From Gammaproteobacteria bacterium (GTDB lineage Bacteria; Pseudomonadota; Gammaproteobacteria; Enterobacterales; GCA-2746155): a stretch of DNA of 40,217 bases. The stretch spans positions 1-40,217 of the forward strand of contig JAUUZN010000017.1 in assembly GCA_030589945.1 (NCBI GenBank), written 5' to 3'. A program made the position numbers and the translations under genes. A model generated the notes under the pieces. The model saw nothing but the letters and a program-made list of their open reading frames with translations, did no database searches and was not told the origin of the DNA. Of this stretch, positions 17,137 through 26,396 are shown piece by piece (within the stretch, counting starts at the first letter, position 1; each line of letters starts with the position of its first letter).

Positions 17137-17796
17137 ATGCAAACCTGGTCTCAACTATTAGCCGAAGAAAAGCAGTCTGACTATTTTAAGTCAATCCTTA
17201 AGCATGTTGCTGCAAGAAGGCAACATGTTGAGGTGTTTCCTCCACAGGCCTTGGTTTTTGAGGCTTTTCGATTAACGGCCTTTGACAATATCCGTGTAGT
17301 AATTCTCGGTCAAGATCCTTATCATGGCATTGGACAGGCGCATGGATTATGCTTTTCGGTCAACAAAGGTATAAAAATACCCCCTTCACTTCGAAATATA
17401 TTTCAGGAATTAGAATCTGATCTAGGCATTTCACCTCCCAAACATGGTTTCCTGAACCATTGGGCAAAGCAAGGAGTGTTACTTCTCAATGCAGTGCTGA
17501 CTGTAGAATCGGGCAATGCCAACTCACATCAAAACATTGGCTGGGAATCATTTACAAACAAAGTCATTAGCCTCGTCAGTGAGCATTCTGAGCATGTGGT
17601 CTACTTGCTCTGGGGTGCGTCGGCTCAAAAAAAAGTGTCGTTGATCGATGCATCAAAACATACCATTTTATCAACGGTACACCCTTCGCCCTTGTCGGCT
17701 TACAGGGGTTTTCTAGGCTGCAAACATTTTTCCAAGGCAAATAAGGCACTCATTGAACATCAACAATTGCCCATTGATTGGAAAATTGCAGATTAG
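17137..17796 (+). CDS. ung: Uracil-DNA glycosylase, family 1
   Basis: The 219-residue enzyme removes uracil from DNA as the first step of base-excision repair. GQDPYHG contains the catalytic Asp (D60) and HPSPLSAYRGF the catalytic His (H182); LLLNAVLTV and the uracil pocket GLCFSV are also present. Length and motif spacing match family-1 Ung. It starts 34 bp after the M49-like gene. No ribosome site stands out ahead of the ATG. It is a housekeeping gene with nothing odd in its sequence. Confidence 0.97.
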   Translation: MQTWSQLLAEEKQSDYFKSILKHVAARRQHVEVFPPQALVFEAFRLTAFDNIRVVILGQDPYHGIGQAHGLCFSVNKGIKIPPSLRNIFQELESDLGISPPKHGFLNHWAKQGVLLLNAVLTVESGNANSHQNIGWESFTNKVISLVSEHSEHVVYLLWGASAQKKVSLIDASKHTILSTVHPSPLSAYRGFLGCKHFSKANKALIEHQQLPIDWKIAD

Positions 17797-17888
17797 ACGT
17801 TAACAAGCAAATTTGCGCATTCAACAATTCTTTTAATCACTACTAAACAAATGTACTATTGCTCATCAATAATTTTCTAGGAACGATA

Positions 17889-19304
17889 ATGACTGAAGTA
17901 AACAATATTAATGAGTTGCAGACCGTACTTGCTGATCAACAAACAGCATATCGTCGTTCTAGTTACCCAAGTTACCGTCAACGCATTGCCGATCTTAAAG
18001 CATTAAAAAAAATGTTACTCGAACATCAGGATGAGTTCATTGATGCGATGAGTCAAGATTTTGGTCATCGTTGTGCAGATGATTCCATAGTTGGAGACAT
18101 ATTAACCAGTATTTCCGGCATCAATTATAGTATCGGTCGATTAAAGTCTTGGATGCGCTCTAAACGCCGTAGCATCGGCCTCTTGTTCCAACCTGCATCA
18201 GGGAAGATTCTCTATCAACCGGTCGGTGTCGTCGGAATCATTGCGCCTTGGAATTATCCAATCTTTTTGTCAGTGGGCCCGCTCACTGCTGCTCTCGCAG
18301 CGGGTAATAATGTGATGATAAAGATGTCTGAATATACCCCCAAAACCAGTGCTTTACTTGCAGAGCTATTGGCTAAAATATTTAGTAGAGATCGTGTTTG
18401 TGTGGTGGGTGGTGACGTTAAAATTGCTGCTGCATTTTCAGCGCTACCTTTTAATCATCTATTTTTTACAGGCTCTACAGCCGTTGGCAAACTCGTCATG
18501 AAAGCCGCATCGGATAATCTTGTTCCTGTAACTCTTGAATTGGGTGGTAAGTCACCCTCCATCATTGATGAAACCATGGACATCAAAACGGCGGTTTCTC
18601 GATTTATACTTGCGAAAACCCTCAACTCAGGTCAAACCTGTGTTGCTCCAGATTATATCCTATGTCCAGAAAGTAAGATTGATGAACTCACCTCAGAATT
18701 GAAGATTCAATATCAAAAGATGTTTCCGAGCATCGTCGACAATAACGACTGCACGAGCATTATAAACAACGCACAATACCAACGACTTCAAGGATTACTC
18801 ACTGATGCACAAGAAAAAGGTGCCAGTATTATTCCTCTCTCAAGTGAAACGGACATTAATGAATCAAGAAAAATGCCATTGACATTAATCCTCGATTCTA
18901 CTGATGAAATGTCGGTGATGCACGAGGAAATATTTGGCCCCATACTACCTATAATTAGCTATAAGAGTATTGACCAAGTCATTGATTATATTAACAATAG
19001 ACCTAGGCCTCTTGCTCTTTATATTTTTAGTTTTAATACTCATTTTCAACAAAAAATATTGTTCGGCACTCATGCTGGAGGGGTGTGTATTAATGATGCA
19101 GCGATGCATGTCGCCAACGAAGATTTACCCTTTGGAGGCATTGGTCCATCGGGTATGGGTTCCTACCACGGCGAAGAAGGATTTAAGACATTTTCCCATG
19201 CTAAGGCAGTATTAAAACGCGGTAAGATCAGTCTGGCTCCGCTACTATTTCCTCCGTATGGTAAAGCGATTCACAAACTAATTTATAAGTTTTTTATTCG
19301 TTGA
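17889..19304 (+). CDS. Aldehyde dehydrogenase, coniferyl-aldehyde-dehydrogenase type
   Basis: This 471-residue NAD(P)-dependent enzyme oxidises aldehydes to acids. The general base is E217 (LELGGKSP) and the nucleophile is C251 (NSGQTCVAPDY); GFTGSTAVGK-type cofactor binding is seen as FFTGSTAVGK. The short length, the HEEIFGPILPI segment and a hydrophobic C-terminal tail after the HGEEGFKTFSHAKAV segment resemble coniferyl and long-chain aldehyde dehydrogenases, which may touch the membrane. ATG at 17889 is chosen because AGGA lies 6 nt upstream; the frame extends to a TTG at 17859 without a ribosome site. It converges with hutF and overlaps its 3' end by 11 bp. The true substrate is not predictable. 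Confidence 0.9.
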   Translation: MTEVNNINELQTVLADQQTAYRRSSYPSYRQRIADLKALKKMLLEHQDEFIDAMSQDFGHRCADDSIVGDILTSISGINYSIGRLKSWMRSKRRSIGLLFQPASGKILYQPVGVVGIIAPWNYPIFLSVGPLTAALAAGNNVMIKMSEYTPKTSALLAELLAKIFSRDRVCVVGGDVKIAAAFSALPFNHLFFTGSTAVGKLVMKAASDNLVPVTLELGGKSPSIIDETMDIKTAVSRFILAKTLNSGQTCVAPDYILCPESKIDELTSELKIQYQKMFPSIVDNNDCTSIINNAQYQRLQGLLTDAQEKGASIIPLSSETDINESRKMPLTLILDSTDEMSVMHEEIFGPILPIISYKSIDQVIDYINNRPRPLALYIFSFNTHFQQKILFGTHAGGVCINDAAMHVANEDLPFGGIGPSGMGSYHGEEGFKTFSHAKAVLKRGKISLAPLLFPPYGKAIHKLIYKFFIR

Positions 19305-20709
19305 GACTTTTTATAACATCCTTATAGTCATCAAGAGATTTTAATTCGTCGGAATGCTGACCGTCTTTAACACGCCAGCATCCCTGTACCATGACATCCT
19401 TAACAGGATTCTCTCGACTTGAAAATATCGCAGAATCAAGGATTTGATCGTTCGATTTACTAAATAATGCAGGATTATTGTCATTTAACACGACCCAATC
19501 TGCACAACGTCCAACGGCAATAGACCCGGAATTCCTCGCCAGTGCTGCAGCTCCTGCTGTGGCCGCGCCTTCATAAAGGAATCGTCCCACGGAATTGCAA
19601 CCATCGGTACAGAGTACATTACGTTGCTGATGTTGTAGCCGTTGTCCATATTCAAGTAAGCGAAGTTCTTCAAAGGGGGACACTGAAATGTGACTGTCTG
19701 AACCGATGCCAAATTGCCCTTTATGTTTAATATATTGCTTTGCTGGAAAAAAACCATCACCTAGATTAGCCTCAGTGGTTAAACAAAGTCCTGCGACGGC
19801 CTTTGATTGCGCAACATCAGCCACTTCTGTGTCATCCATGTGTGTTGCATGAACCAAACACCATCGTTCATTAACATCACACGTATTCATCAGATGTTCA
19901 ATAGGTCGTTTGCCCAATGCTACCTGACAATCCTCAACTTCAGCCTGCTGCTCAGCAATATGTATATGAATGGGGGCTTTCGGGTCGATATTATTGAGTT
20001 GTCCTATAGCCTTATTAATATCATCCGTACTAACCGCTCGTAATGAATGTGGTGCTATGCCAAGTTTAAACAATGATTCTGACCGATAGTGAGTATTTAG
20101 AGTCTCTAACAACCGAAAATAATCATTGGACTGATGAATAAACCGTTGCTGTCCAGCTGCAATCGTTTTACCGGTCAATTGCTCTGTAAACCCCGAGTAT
20201 CGATAGTAAACGGGCAAATGAGTAATTCCAATGCCCGATTCCAGTGCTGCATTGATCACTTGATGTGACATTTCACCAGGGTCATCATATAACTCACCAT
20301 TGGCATTATGGTGTAAATAATGGAATTCTCCAACAGTGGTATAACCTGACTTAAGCATTTCGATATAAAGCTGCTTAGCAATAATATTTAATCGTTCAGG
20401 GGTGAGCCGTTGTACAAACTCGTACATTATCTTACGCCAGCTCCAAAAGCTGTCAGGTTGCTGCATGGATGAAAGACTTTTGAATTCTGTTAATCCGGCG
20501 AATGCTCGCTGAAATGCATGGGAGTGAAGATTTGCCATTCCAGGAATGACGGTACCTTTGATTATCTCGGCTCGTTTAGTGTCTACATTATTGGACTTAC
20601 AATGACTAATAATCGACTCAATAGTCCCTTCGTCTGAGACTTTGATCAGTAAATCTTCGGCCCAACCGCTTTCAAGCAGTGCCCGTGCAATGTAATATTC
20701 TGAAGACAT
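19294..20709 (-). CDS. hutF: Formimidoylglutamate deiminase
   Basis: The 471-residue amidohydrolase converts N-formimidoyl-L-glutamate to N-formyl-L-glutamate and ammonia. Metal ligands appear in NLHSHAFQRA, HIHIAEQ and GSDSHISVSPFEELRLLEY. The last motif and RKIMYEFVQRLTPE are typical of HutF and set it apart from guanine deaminase-like relatives. Its presence with HutG means histidine is degraded by the five-step route used by Pseudomonas. The frame continues to 20808, but that start would overlap hutI; ATG at 20709 gives the family length. It is divergent from hutI across 91 bp and convergent with the aldehyde dehydrogenase gene. Confidence 0.95.
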   Translation of the reverse strand: MSSEYYIARALLESGWAEDLLIKVSDEGTIESIISHCKSNNVDTKRAEIIKGTVIPGMANLHSHAFQRAFAGLTEFKSLSSMQQPDSFWSWRKIMYEFVQRLTPERLNIIAKQLYIEMLKSGYTTVGEFHYLHHNANGELYDDPGEMSHQVINAALESGIGITHLPVYYRYSGFTEQLTGKTIAAGQQRFIHQSNDYFRLLETLNTHYRSESLFKLGIAPHSLRAVSTDDINKAIGQLNNIDPKAPIHIHIAEQQAEVEDCQVALGKRPIEHLMNTCDVNERWCLVHATHMDDTEVADVAQSKAVAGLCLTTEANLGDGFFPAKQYIKHKGQFGIGSDSHISVSPFEELRLLEYGQRLQHQQRNVLCTDGCNSVGRFLYEGAATAGAAALARNSGSIAVGRCADWVVLNDNNPALFSKSNDQILDSAIFSSRENPVKDVMVQGCWRVKDGQHSDELKSLDDYKDVIKSLNE

Positions 20710-20800
20710 CGATAGACTATTGTTTTTTATCAATTCATGTCGGGGTAGAATAGCAGAATTGTGAACGACAAACATACAATATAAGTGACACTGGATAACT
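20710..20800. promoter_or_regulatory. Divergent hutF/hutI control region
   Basis: Only 91 bp lie between the hutF and hutI starts, so both promoters must sit here or reach into the genes. On the plus strand TTGTGA and TATAAG occur 15 nt apart, shorter than ideal. No clear palindromic operator is seen. Confidence 0.35.
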
Positions 20801-22024
20801 ATGAACACAGAAAATATAAGTCTGTTTTATGCTGCCAATATCTATACTGCACAAGGCAATAATGAGCAAATAATCACCGATGCGGCCATAGTGGTTGCAA
20901 AAGGCATCATCATTTGGCTTGGCGAAAAGTCTACACTGCCTAAGGTCTATGATTCAGTCGAAGTTACACAATCCTTCAATAATGGCTGGATAACTCCCGG
21001 TTTGATCGACTGCCACACACACCTTGTCTATGGCGGAAATCGGGCTGATGAATTTAGAAAACGCCTGGAAGGACAAAGCTACGAGTCCATTGCCCGTGAA
21101 GGCGGTGGCATAATATCCACGGTCAAGGCTACGCGGTGTAGCTCAGAGCAAGAACTCATCGACTCAGCATCAAAACGACTCGAAGGACTATTAGCGGAGG
21201 GTGTCACCACCATTGAAATTAAATCTGGATATGGCCTCGACCTCGAAAACGAGATTAAAATGTTGCGGGCTGCTCGCGAATTAGAAAATCGCTACTCCGT
21301 TGATATTAAGACAACCTGTCTAGCGGCACACGCCCTTCCCCCTGAATATGAGAACAGAGCCGATGATTACATCCACACCGTCTGTGAATCCATTTTACCC
21401 GCCGTCCATGGTTTAAACCTTGCGGATGCGGTTGATGCTTTTTGTGAAAACATTGGTTTTACAACGGCTCAGGTTGAAATGATCTTTAATAAAGCTCAGC
21501 AATTAGGACTTCCCGTCAAACTCCATGCAGAGCAACTCTCCAATCAAGATGGTAGTACCCTTGCAGCATCATACAATGCCCTGTCGGTGGATCATCTTGA
21601 GTATCTCGATGAGAACGGTGTAAAGGCAATCAGTGAGAGTGGCACCGTTGCTGTTTTGCTTCCAGGAGCATTTTATTTCCTCAGGGAAACGAAGCTTCCT
21701 CCCATCAACTTATTACGCAAGTACAAGGTCCCTATTGCAATTGCTACAGATTCAAATCCAGGCAGCTCTCCCTGTAACAGTCTATTATTAATGCTTAACA
21801 TGGCCTGTACACAATTTAGTATGACTCCCGACGAAGCCTTAATGGCAGTCACTCATCATGCAGCTAAGGCTCTTGGAATAGCTGACAAACAGGGGCAGAT
21901 TAAAATAGGACAACAGGCAGACTTTGTTCATTGGGATATAGAGCAGCCTGAGGATCTTGCCTACTATTTTGGCAATAATCCATGTTTGCAGGTATTCAAA
22001 AAGGGTGAGGTTGTTGCGTTTTAA
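20801..22024 (+). CDS. hutI: Imidazolonepropionase
   Basis: The 407-residue metal-dependent amidohydrolase opens 4-imidazolone-5-propanoate to N-formimidoyl-L-glutamate, the third step of histidine degradation. It has DCHTHLVYGGNRADEFRKR (metal-binding His pair and substrate loop), KSGYGL, HAEQLSNQDGS and ATDSNPGSSP, all characteristic of HutI. Its length is standard. It is transcribed away from hutF and toward hutG, ending 14 bp from the hutG 3' end. The product is the substrate of the adjacent HutF. Confidence 0.97.
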   Translation: MNTENISLFYAANIYTAQGNNEQIITDAAIVVAKGIIIWLGEKSTLPKVYDSVEVTQSFNNGWITPGLIDCHTHLVYGGNRADEFRKRLEGQSYESIAREGGGIISTVKATRCSSEQELIDSASKRLEGLLAEGVTTIEIKSGYGLDLENEIKMLRAARELENRYSVDIKTTCLAAHALPPEYENRADDYIHTVCESILPAVHGLNLADAVDAFCENIGFTTAQVEMIFNKAQQLGLPVKLHAEQLSNQDGSTLAASYNALSVDHLEYLDENGVKAISESGTVAVLLPGAFYFLRETKLPPINLLRKYKVPIAIATDSNPGSSPCNSLLLMLNMACTQFSMTPDEALMAVTHHAAKALGIADKQGQIKIGQQADFVHWDIEQPEDLAYYFGNNPCLQVFKKGEVVAF

Positions 22025-22038
22025 ACCTGAGTATTCAC

Positions 22039-22830
22039 TTAACCCGTGATTCCACATTTCCACGACAGAAGACATTTGACCATTTTTTCCAACGGTACCT
22101 TTATCTGGTTAGCCTTATTTTCATTCCAACTTAAAGAATCTTCATCCATATAGGTTCTCTGTGATAATTCCAACTGAAGTGCATGAATGTTTTTCTCGGG
22201 TTCACCATAATGTCGGGTGATATAGCCCCCTTTGAATCGTCCATTGGTTACTTGAGTCCAGGGTTTATAGTCCAATGTTTCAATAGCAGCGATCAGTGAT
22301 GCTGAACAGCTTAGTCCTGAATTTGTCCCAAAATTAAAGTCAGGCAAGACGCCTTCAAAAAATCGCGGTACTGTTGAACATATTGAATGTGCATCAAGCA
22401 GTATTGCATAACCGTACTGCTGGTTAATTTGCGCGAGTGTATCTTCAATACAACGATGGTAGGGTTGCCACGACTCTTCAATACGCTGTGCAATTTCAAG
22501 ACTTTCTGGTAGCTGCCCTTTCTTGTAAAGAGGCGTGCCATCGAATGCAGAGGTTGGACATAATTCAGTACTATTTGAACCGGGATATAAATCTTCACCG
22601 GATGGGTCACGATTCAAATCAATGTAGTAGCGAGAATATATCGGTTTGATAATGTGGACACCTAGACTGACTGCAAAATCGTACAACTCATCCACAAACC
22701 AGTCTGTATCACGTGAGGTGGCAGCATCCGTAGTCATCCTTAATGACAGTTGATCAGGGATCAATGATGCATTATGCGGCATGCTAATTAATAGAGGCTG
22801 TTCACCTTGAATATACTGATATGAATTCAT
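22039..22830 (-). CDS. hutG: N-formylglutamate deformylase (N-formylglutamate amidohydrolase)
   Basis: The 263-residue enzyme releases formate from N-formyl-L-glutamate, giving glutamate, the last step of the HutF/HutG route. It has the zinc-carboxypeptidase-like family pattern: SMPHNASLIPD, RDTDWFVDELYDF, YYIDLNRDPSGEDLYPG, DAHSIC and THRY-like TRHYGEP. ATG at 22830 (MNSYQYIQGEQPLL) is chosen; the frame extends 12 codons to a TTG that lies in repeat DNA and is unlikely. It is the only gene inverted between hutI and hutU, and its promoter side abuts the GGGGTCAGAG repeats. Confidence 0.94.
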   Translation of the reverse strand: MNSYQYIQGEQPLLISMPHNASLIPDQLSLRMTTDAATSRDTDWFVDELYDFAVSLGVHIIKPIYSRYYIDLNRDPSGEDLYPGSNSTELCPTSAFDGTPLYKKGQLPESLEIAQRIEESWQPYHRCIEDTLAQINQQYGYAILLDAHSICSTVPRFFEGVLPDFNFGTNSGLSCSASLIAAIETLDYKPWTQVTNGRFKGGYITRHYGEPEKNIHALQLELSQRTYMDEDSLSWNENKANQIKVPLEKMVKCLLSWKCGITG

Positions 22831-22871
22831 ATGTCTCAATATAAAAATCAATCGAACCAGAGTCAATAAAA

Positions 22872-23035
22872 AATTGGGGTCAGAGTGAATTTATTTCTAA
22901 CTGCAATAATCGACTCTAAATAATGGTGGGCAGAGTCAATTACAAAAATTAGTCAAAATTGGGGTCAGAGTCAATTTAATTCTAGCCCAAACAATTCACT
23001 CTGACCCCAATTTTTTATTGACTCTGACCCCAATT
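22872..23035. repeat. Cluster of GGGGTCAGAGT(C/G)AATT repeats, direct and inverted
   Basis: Three full 19-21-nt copies and two variants of AATTGGGGTCAGAGTSAATT fill this gap: plus-strand copies at 22872-22892 and 22957-22977, a degenerate copy at 22924-22942, and minus-strand copies at 22993-23013 and 23017-23035. The 22957 and 22993 copies face each other and can form a stem of about 20 bp with one mismatch and a 15-nt loop. I recall this core from extragenic repeats near REP-associated tyrosine transposases in gammaproteobacteria, but no transposase gene is in this window. It may also end or stabilise transcripts. Confidence 0.75.
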
Positions 23036-23060
23036 TTTATTAGCTCAATTTATATTTTGA

Positions 23061-23076
23061 ATTTGCTAATGCAAAT
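23061..23076. promoter_or_regulatory. Palindrome upstream of the hutU promoter, candidate operator
   Basis: ATTTGC, four bases, GCAAAT: a perfect 6-bp inverted repeat centred about 46 bp before the expected hutU transcription start. It could bind a dimeric regulator. It does not resemble the HutC operator I know, and the regulator is not in the window. Confidence 0.4.
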
Positions 23077-23099
23077 AGATGATTAAACACTGCTCTAAC

Positions 23100-23108
23100 T
23101 GGTATAAT
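23100..23108 (+). promoter_or_regulatory. Extended -10 promoter of hutUH
   Basis: TGGTATAAT ends at 23108 and is a perfect extended -10 (TG, one base, TATAAT). No good -35 is present, as is common for this type. The start would be near 23115, about 28 nt before the hutU ATG at 23143. Confidence 0.6.
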
Positions 23109-23142
23109 TCACGAATGTAAAGCAACAATAATAGGAATGCTT

Positions 23143-24846
23143 ATGACCTCCGACCCTCGTATTGATCACAGCCGAGTAATAAAAGCCAAACATGGTACAG
23201 AACTTGATGCTCGCTCTTGGTTAACGGAAGCGCCTCTTAGAATGTTAATGAATAACCTTGACCCAACGGTGGCCGAAATTCCAGGCGAGTTGGTGGTTTA
23301 TGGTGGCATTGGTCGAGCGGCTCGTAATTGGGCCTGTTATGACAAAATTGTTGAGGTACTCAAAGTACTTAAGGAAGACGAAACTCTACTCGTACAATCT
23401 GGTAAGCCTGTAGGCGTTTTTCAAACTCACGAAAACGCGCCACGTGTGATCATTGCTAATTCAAACCTTGTACCACATTGGGCTACATGGGAACATTTTA
23501 ATGAACTCGACCGGCAAGGCTTGATGATGTACGGACAAATGACCGCCGGTTCATGGATCTACATCGGCAGCCAAGGCATCGTACAGGGTACTTATGAAAC
23601 CTTTGTGTCCATCGCACGAACTCATTTTGATGGAGACTTAACGGGTAAATGGATCCTCACCGCGGGACTTGGCGGTATGGGTGGTGCCCAACCACTTGCT
23701 GCAACCATGGCAGGTGCTTCAATGCTAGCCATTGAATGCGATCCCATAAGAATTGAAAAACGTCTCGAATCAAAATACCTCGATTATAAAACCGATTCTC
23801 TCGAAGAAGCACTCAACATGATGAGTAACGCTGCTGAAAAGGGAGAAGCTATTAGTGTTGGATTATTAGGTAACGCCGCTGAATTATTTCCGGCGATCTT
23901 GCGAGGTGACCAACTGCCTGACGTGGTGACCGATCAAACCAGTGCCCATGATCCTCTCAATGGTTATTTACCCTTAGGCTGGAGTCTCGAGCAGGCAGTG
24001 CAGGAACGAATTAACAATCCTAAGATGGTGGTTGAAGCAGCTAAAGAGTCTATGGCCATTCAGGTTTCTGCCATGCTAAAATTTCAAGAGCGAGGCATAC
24101 CAACCCTTGATTACGGTAACAACATCCGTCAAATGGCCTTAGAGAAAGGTGTTGAAAACGCCTTTGATTTCCCTGGTTTCGTCCCCGCTTACATTCGTCC
24201 GCTATTTTGTAAAGGCATTGGACCGTTCCGATGGGTCGCTCTGTCAGGAGATCCTGAAGACATTTATAAAACTGATGCTAAGGTGAAAGAACTGATCCCT
24301 GATGATCCACATCTACATAATTGGCTTGATATGGCCCGCGATAAAATTCAGTTTCAAGGTCTACCTTCTCGTATTTGCTGGGTTGGTCTTGGACAACGAC
24401 ACCGACTTGGCTTGGCTTTCAATGAAATGGTCAGAACTGGAGAATTGAAAGCGCCTGTAGTCATTGGCCGCGATCACCTAGATTCAGGTTCAGTTGCCTC
24501 CCCAAATCGTGAGACAGAAAGCATGCTTGATGGCAGTGACGCCGTTTCCGATTGGCCACTGCTAAACGCAATGCTTAATGTTGCATCGGGTGCGACATGG
24601 GTCAGTTTGCATCACGGTGGTGGTGTAGGAATGGGCTTCTCTCAGCATTCAGGCATTGTCATCTGTTGTGACGGCACCGAAGATGCAGACAAACGTATTG
24701 CACGCGTTTTATTTAATGATCCCGCTACAGGTGTTATGCGACACGCCGATGCCGGTTATGATATCGCAATTGAGTGCGCTGAAGAACAGCACCTTAATTT
24801 ACCAATGGTCACTAAAGCCAGTAAAAACGCCAGTAGTAATTCATAG
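23143..24846 (+). CDS. hutU: Urocanate hydratase
   Basis: The 567-residue enzyme adds water to urocanate to give imidazolonepropionate, with tightly bound NAD acting as an electrophile. The NAD-binding stretch [13 protein letters not shown] lies near residue 175, and family segments [32 protein letters not shown] and [11 protein letters not shown] are intact. ATG at 23143 is preferred over the ATG at 23137 because AGGA then stands 6 nt upstream instead of touching the start codon. It is followed by hutH after 11 bp, so the first two enzymes of histidine degradation form an operon. Confidence 0.97.
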   Translation: MTSDPRIDHSRVIKAKHGTELDARSWLTEAPLRMLMNNLDPTVAEIPGELVVYGGIGRAARNWACYDKIVEVLKVLKEDETLLVQSGKPVGVFQTHENAPRVIIANSNLVPHWATWEHFNELDRQGLMMYGQMTAGSWIYIGSQGIVQGTYETFVSIARTHFDGDLTGKWILTAGLGGMGGAQPLAATMAGASMLAIECDPIRIEKRLESKYLDYKTDSLEEALNMMSNAAEKGEAISVGLLGNAAELFPAILRGDQLPDVVTDQTSAHDPLNGYLPLGWSLEQAVQERINNPKMVVEAAKESMAIQVSAMLKFQERGIPTLDYGNNIRQMALEKGVENAFDFPGFVPAYIRPLFCKGIGPFRWVALSGDPEDIYKTDAKVKELIPDDPHLHNWLDMARDKIQFQGLPSRICWVGLGQRHRLGLAFNEMVRTGELKAPVVIGRDHLDSGSVASPNRETESMLDGSDAVSDWPLLNAMLNVASGATWVSLHHGGGVGMGFSQHSGIVICCDGTEDADKRIARVLFNDPATGVMRHADAGYDIAIECAEEQHLNLPMVTKASKNASSNS

Positions 24847-24857
24847 GACGTCCCTGA

Positions 24858-26396
24858 ATGAAACCCTTTATGTTAACGCCGGGAACTCTTACACTGGCTG
24901 ATTTACGATCAATCTTTAAAAATCACACAACGTATCAGCTTGAGCTTAATCCTGAGAGCTTTAGTGCAATCAATGCGGCCACCAAAACGGTGGTAAATAT
25001 CATCAGTGAGAAGAAAACGGTCTACGGCATCAACACAGGATTCGGTCTTCTAGCATCCACAAGAATTGCTGATGAAGACCTACAACTACTTCAAAAAAGT
25101 CTGGTTCTTTCTCATTCTACCGGTGTCGGTCAGTTATTAGATGACGAGGTGGTTGCACTGGTGATGTTGCTCAAGGTGAATAGCTTGTCACGCGGCTATT
25201 CGGGTATTCGACTTGAAGTCATACAACTACTCATCCAATTGTTCAATCAGCGAGTCTATCCTTGCATTCCAGCAAAAGGATCTGTTGGAGCCTCCGGTGA
25301 CTTGGCACCACTTGCTCATATGAGTTGTGCTTTGATTGGTGAATCTAATGTACGCTATCAGGGTAAAGTACGACCTGCGGCTGAGGTTCTCGCCGAACTT
25401 AATCTCAAGCCTATCTCATTGGGTCCTAAAGAGGGGCTCGCTTTGCTCAATGGTACCAATGTTTCAACAGCCTTAGCCTTGAAAGGCTTATTTTTAGCTG
25501 AAAATAACTTCATGGCCGCCTTGGTAGCTGGTGCACTGAGTGTCGATGCCGCAATGGGCAGTAGCGCACCATTTGATCCTCGGATACAAGAAGTTCGCGG
25601 TCATCGAGGACAGATAGAGGTCGCTAAAATTTATCGAGAACTATTAACAGGGTCTGAAATCAGGCTTTCACATGAACATTGTGATCGAGTACAGGACCCC
25701 TACTCTCTGCGTTGCCAACCACAGGTCATGGGAGCCTGTCTTGACCAGATGCGTTATACCGCAAGCATAATGCTCATTGAGGCGAATGCGGTTTCGGATA
25801 ATCCTTTAGTGTTTAGCGACAGCGGTGACATTCTTTCAGGGGGAAATTTTCATGCAGAACCTATCGCCCTTTGTTCAGATACTTTAGCCACCAGTATGTG
25901 TGAAGTCGGCTCAATCTCAGAACGACGCACAGCTCTACTTCTAGACAGTAACCTCAGCACGTTACCCGCATTTTTAGTGAATAATAGCGGTGTTAATTCG
26001 GGTTTCATGATTGCCCAAGTGACTGCTGCGGCACTGGTCAGCGAAAATAAATCCTTGGCACATCCTTCAAGCGTCGACAGCATTCCGACATCAGCAAATC
26101 AAGAAGACCACGTTAGTATGGCAACCTATGGCGCCAGAAGACTTACTGATATTGCTGAAAATGTGACTGCGATTATTGCCATAGAATGCCTGTCTGCAGC
26201 ACAGGGTATTGAGCTTCGTAAACCAATGAAAACGTCTTCCTTGCTTGACGATGTTATTGCGATCATTCGTAACAAAATTCCTTTTTACGAAAAGGACAGA
26301 TTCTTTGCAGACGATATTAATAACATGCAAGCAATTATCGTTGATGGTGATTTCAGTAAACTGGTTATGAATGCAATGAGTGATGATATTTTTTAA
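24858..26396 (+). CDS. hutH: Histidine ammonia-lyase
   Basis: The 512-residue enzyme removes ammonia from L-histidine to give urocanate, the first step of the pathway. GSVGASGDLAPLAH contains A145-S146-G147, which cyclise to the MIO cofactor. YGINTGFG, QDPYSLRCQPQVMG and the DNPLVF segment complete the active site. The length matches bacterial HutH and separates it from larger phenylalanine ammonia-lyases. It begins 11 bp after hutU, with AGGACG upstream, and has no gene behind it for 344 bp. Confidence 0.97.
   Translation: MKPFMLTPGTLTLADLRSIFKNHTTYQLELNPESFSAINAATKTVVNIISEKKTVYGINTGFGLLASTRIADEDLQLLQKSLVLSHSTGVGQLLDDEVVALVMLLKVNSLSRGYSGIRLEVIQLLIQLFNQRVYPCIPAKGSVGASGDLAPLAHMSCALIGESNVRYQGKVRPAAEVLAELNLKPISLGPKEGLALLNGTNVSTALALKGLFLAENNFMAALVAGALSVDAAMGSSAPFDPRIQEVRGHRGQIEVAKIYRELLTGSEIRLSHEHCDRVQDPYSLRCQPQVMGACLDQMRYTASIMLIEANAVSDNPLVFSDSGDILSGGNFHAEPIALCSDTLATSMCEVGSISERRTALLLDSNLSTLPAFLVNNSGVNSGFMIAQVTAAALVSENKSLAHPSSVDSIPTSANQEDHVSMATYGARRLTDIAENVTAIIAIECLSAAQGIELRKPMKTSSLLDDVIAIIRNKIPFYEKDRFFADDINNMQAIIVDGDFSKLVMNAMSDDIF

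Noticed and set aside
20710-20808. Longer hutF starting at 20808
   Set aside because: The extra 33 residues are unlike HutF N-termini and would overlap the hutI start; ATG at 20709 gives the family length.
22831-22866. N-terminal extension of hutG from a TTG
   Set aside because: It runs into the repeat array and lacks a ribosome site; MNSYQYIQGEQPLL is a normal family start.
22872-23035. CRISPR array
   Set aside because: Copies occur in both orientations with irregular spacing and no uniform spacers; no cas genes.
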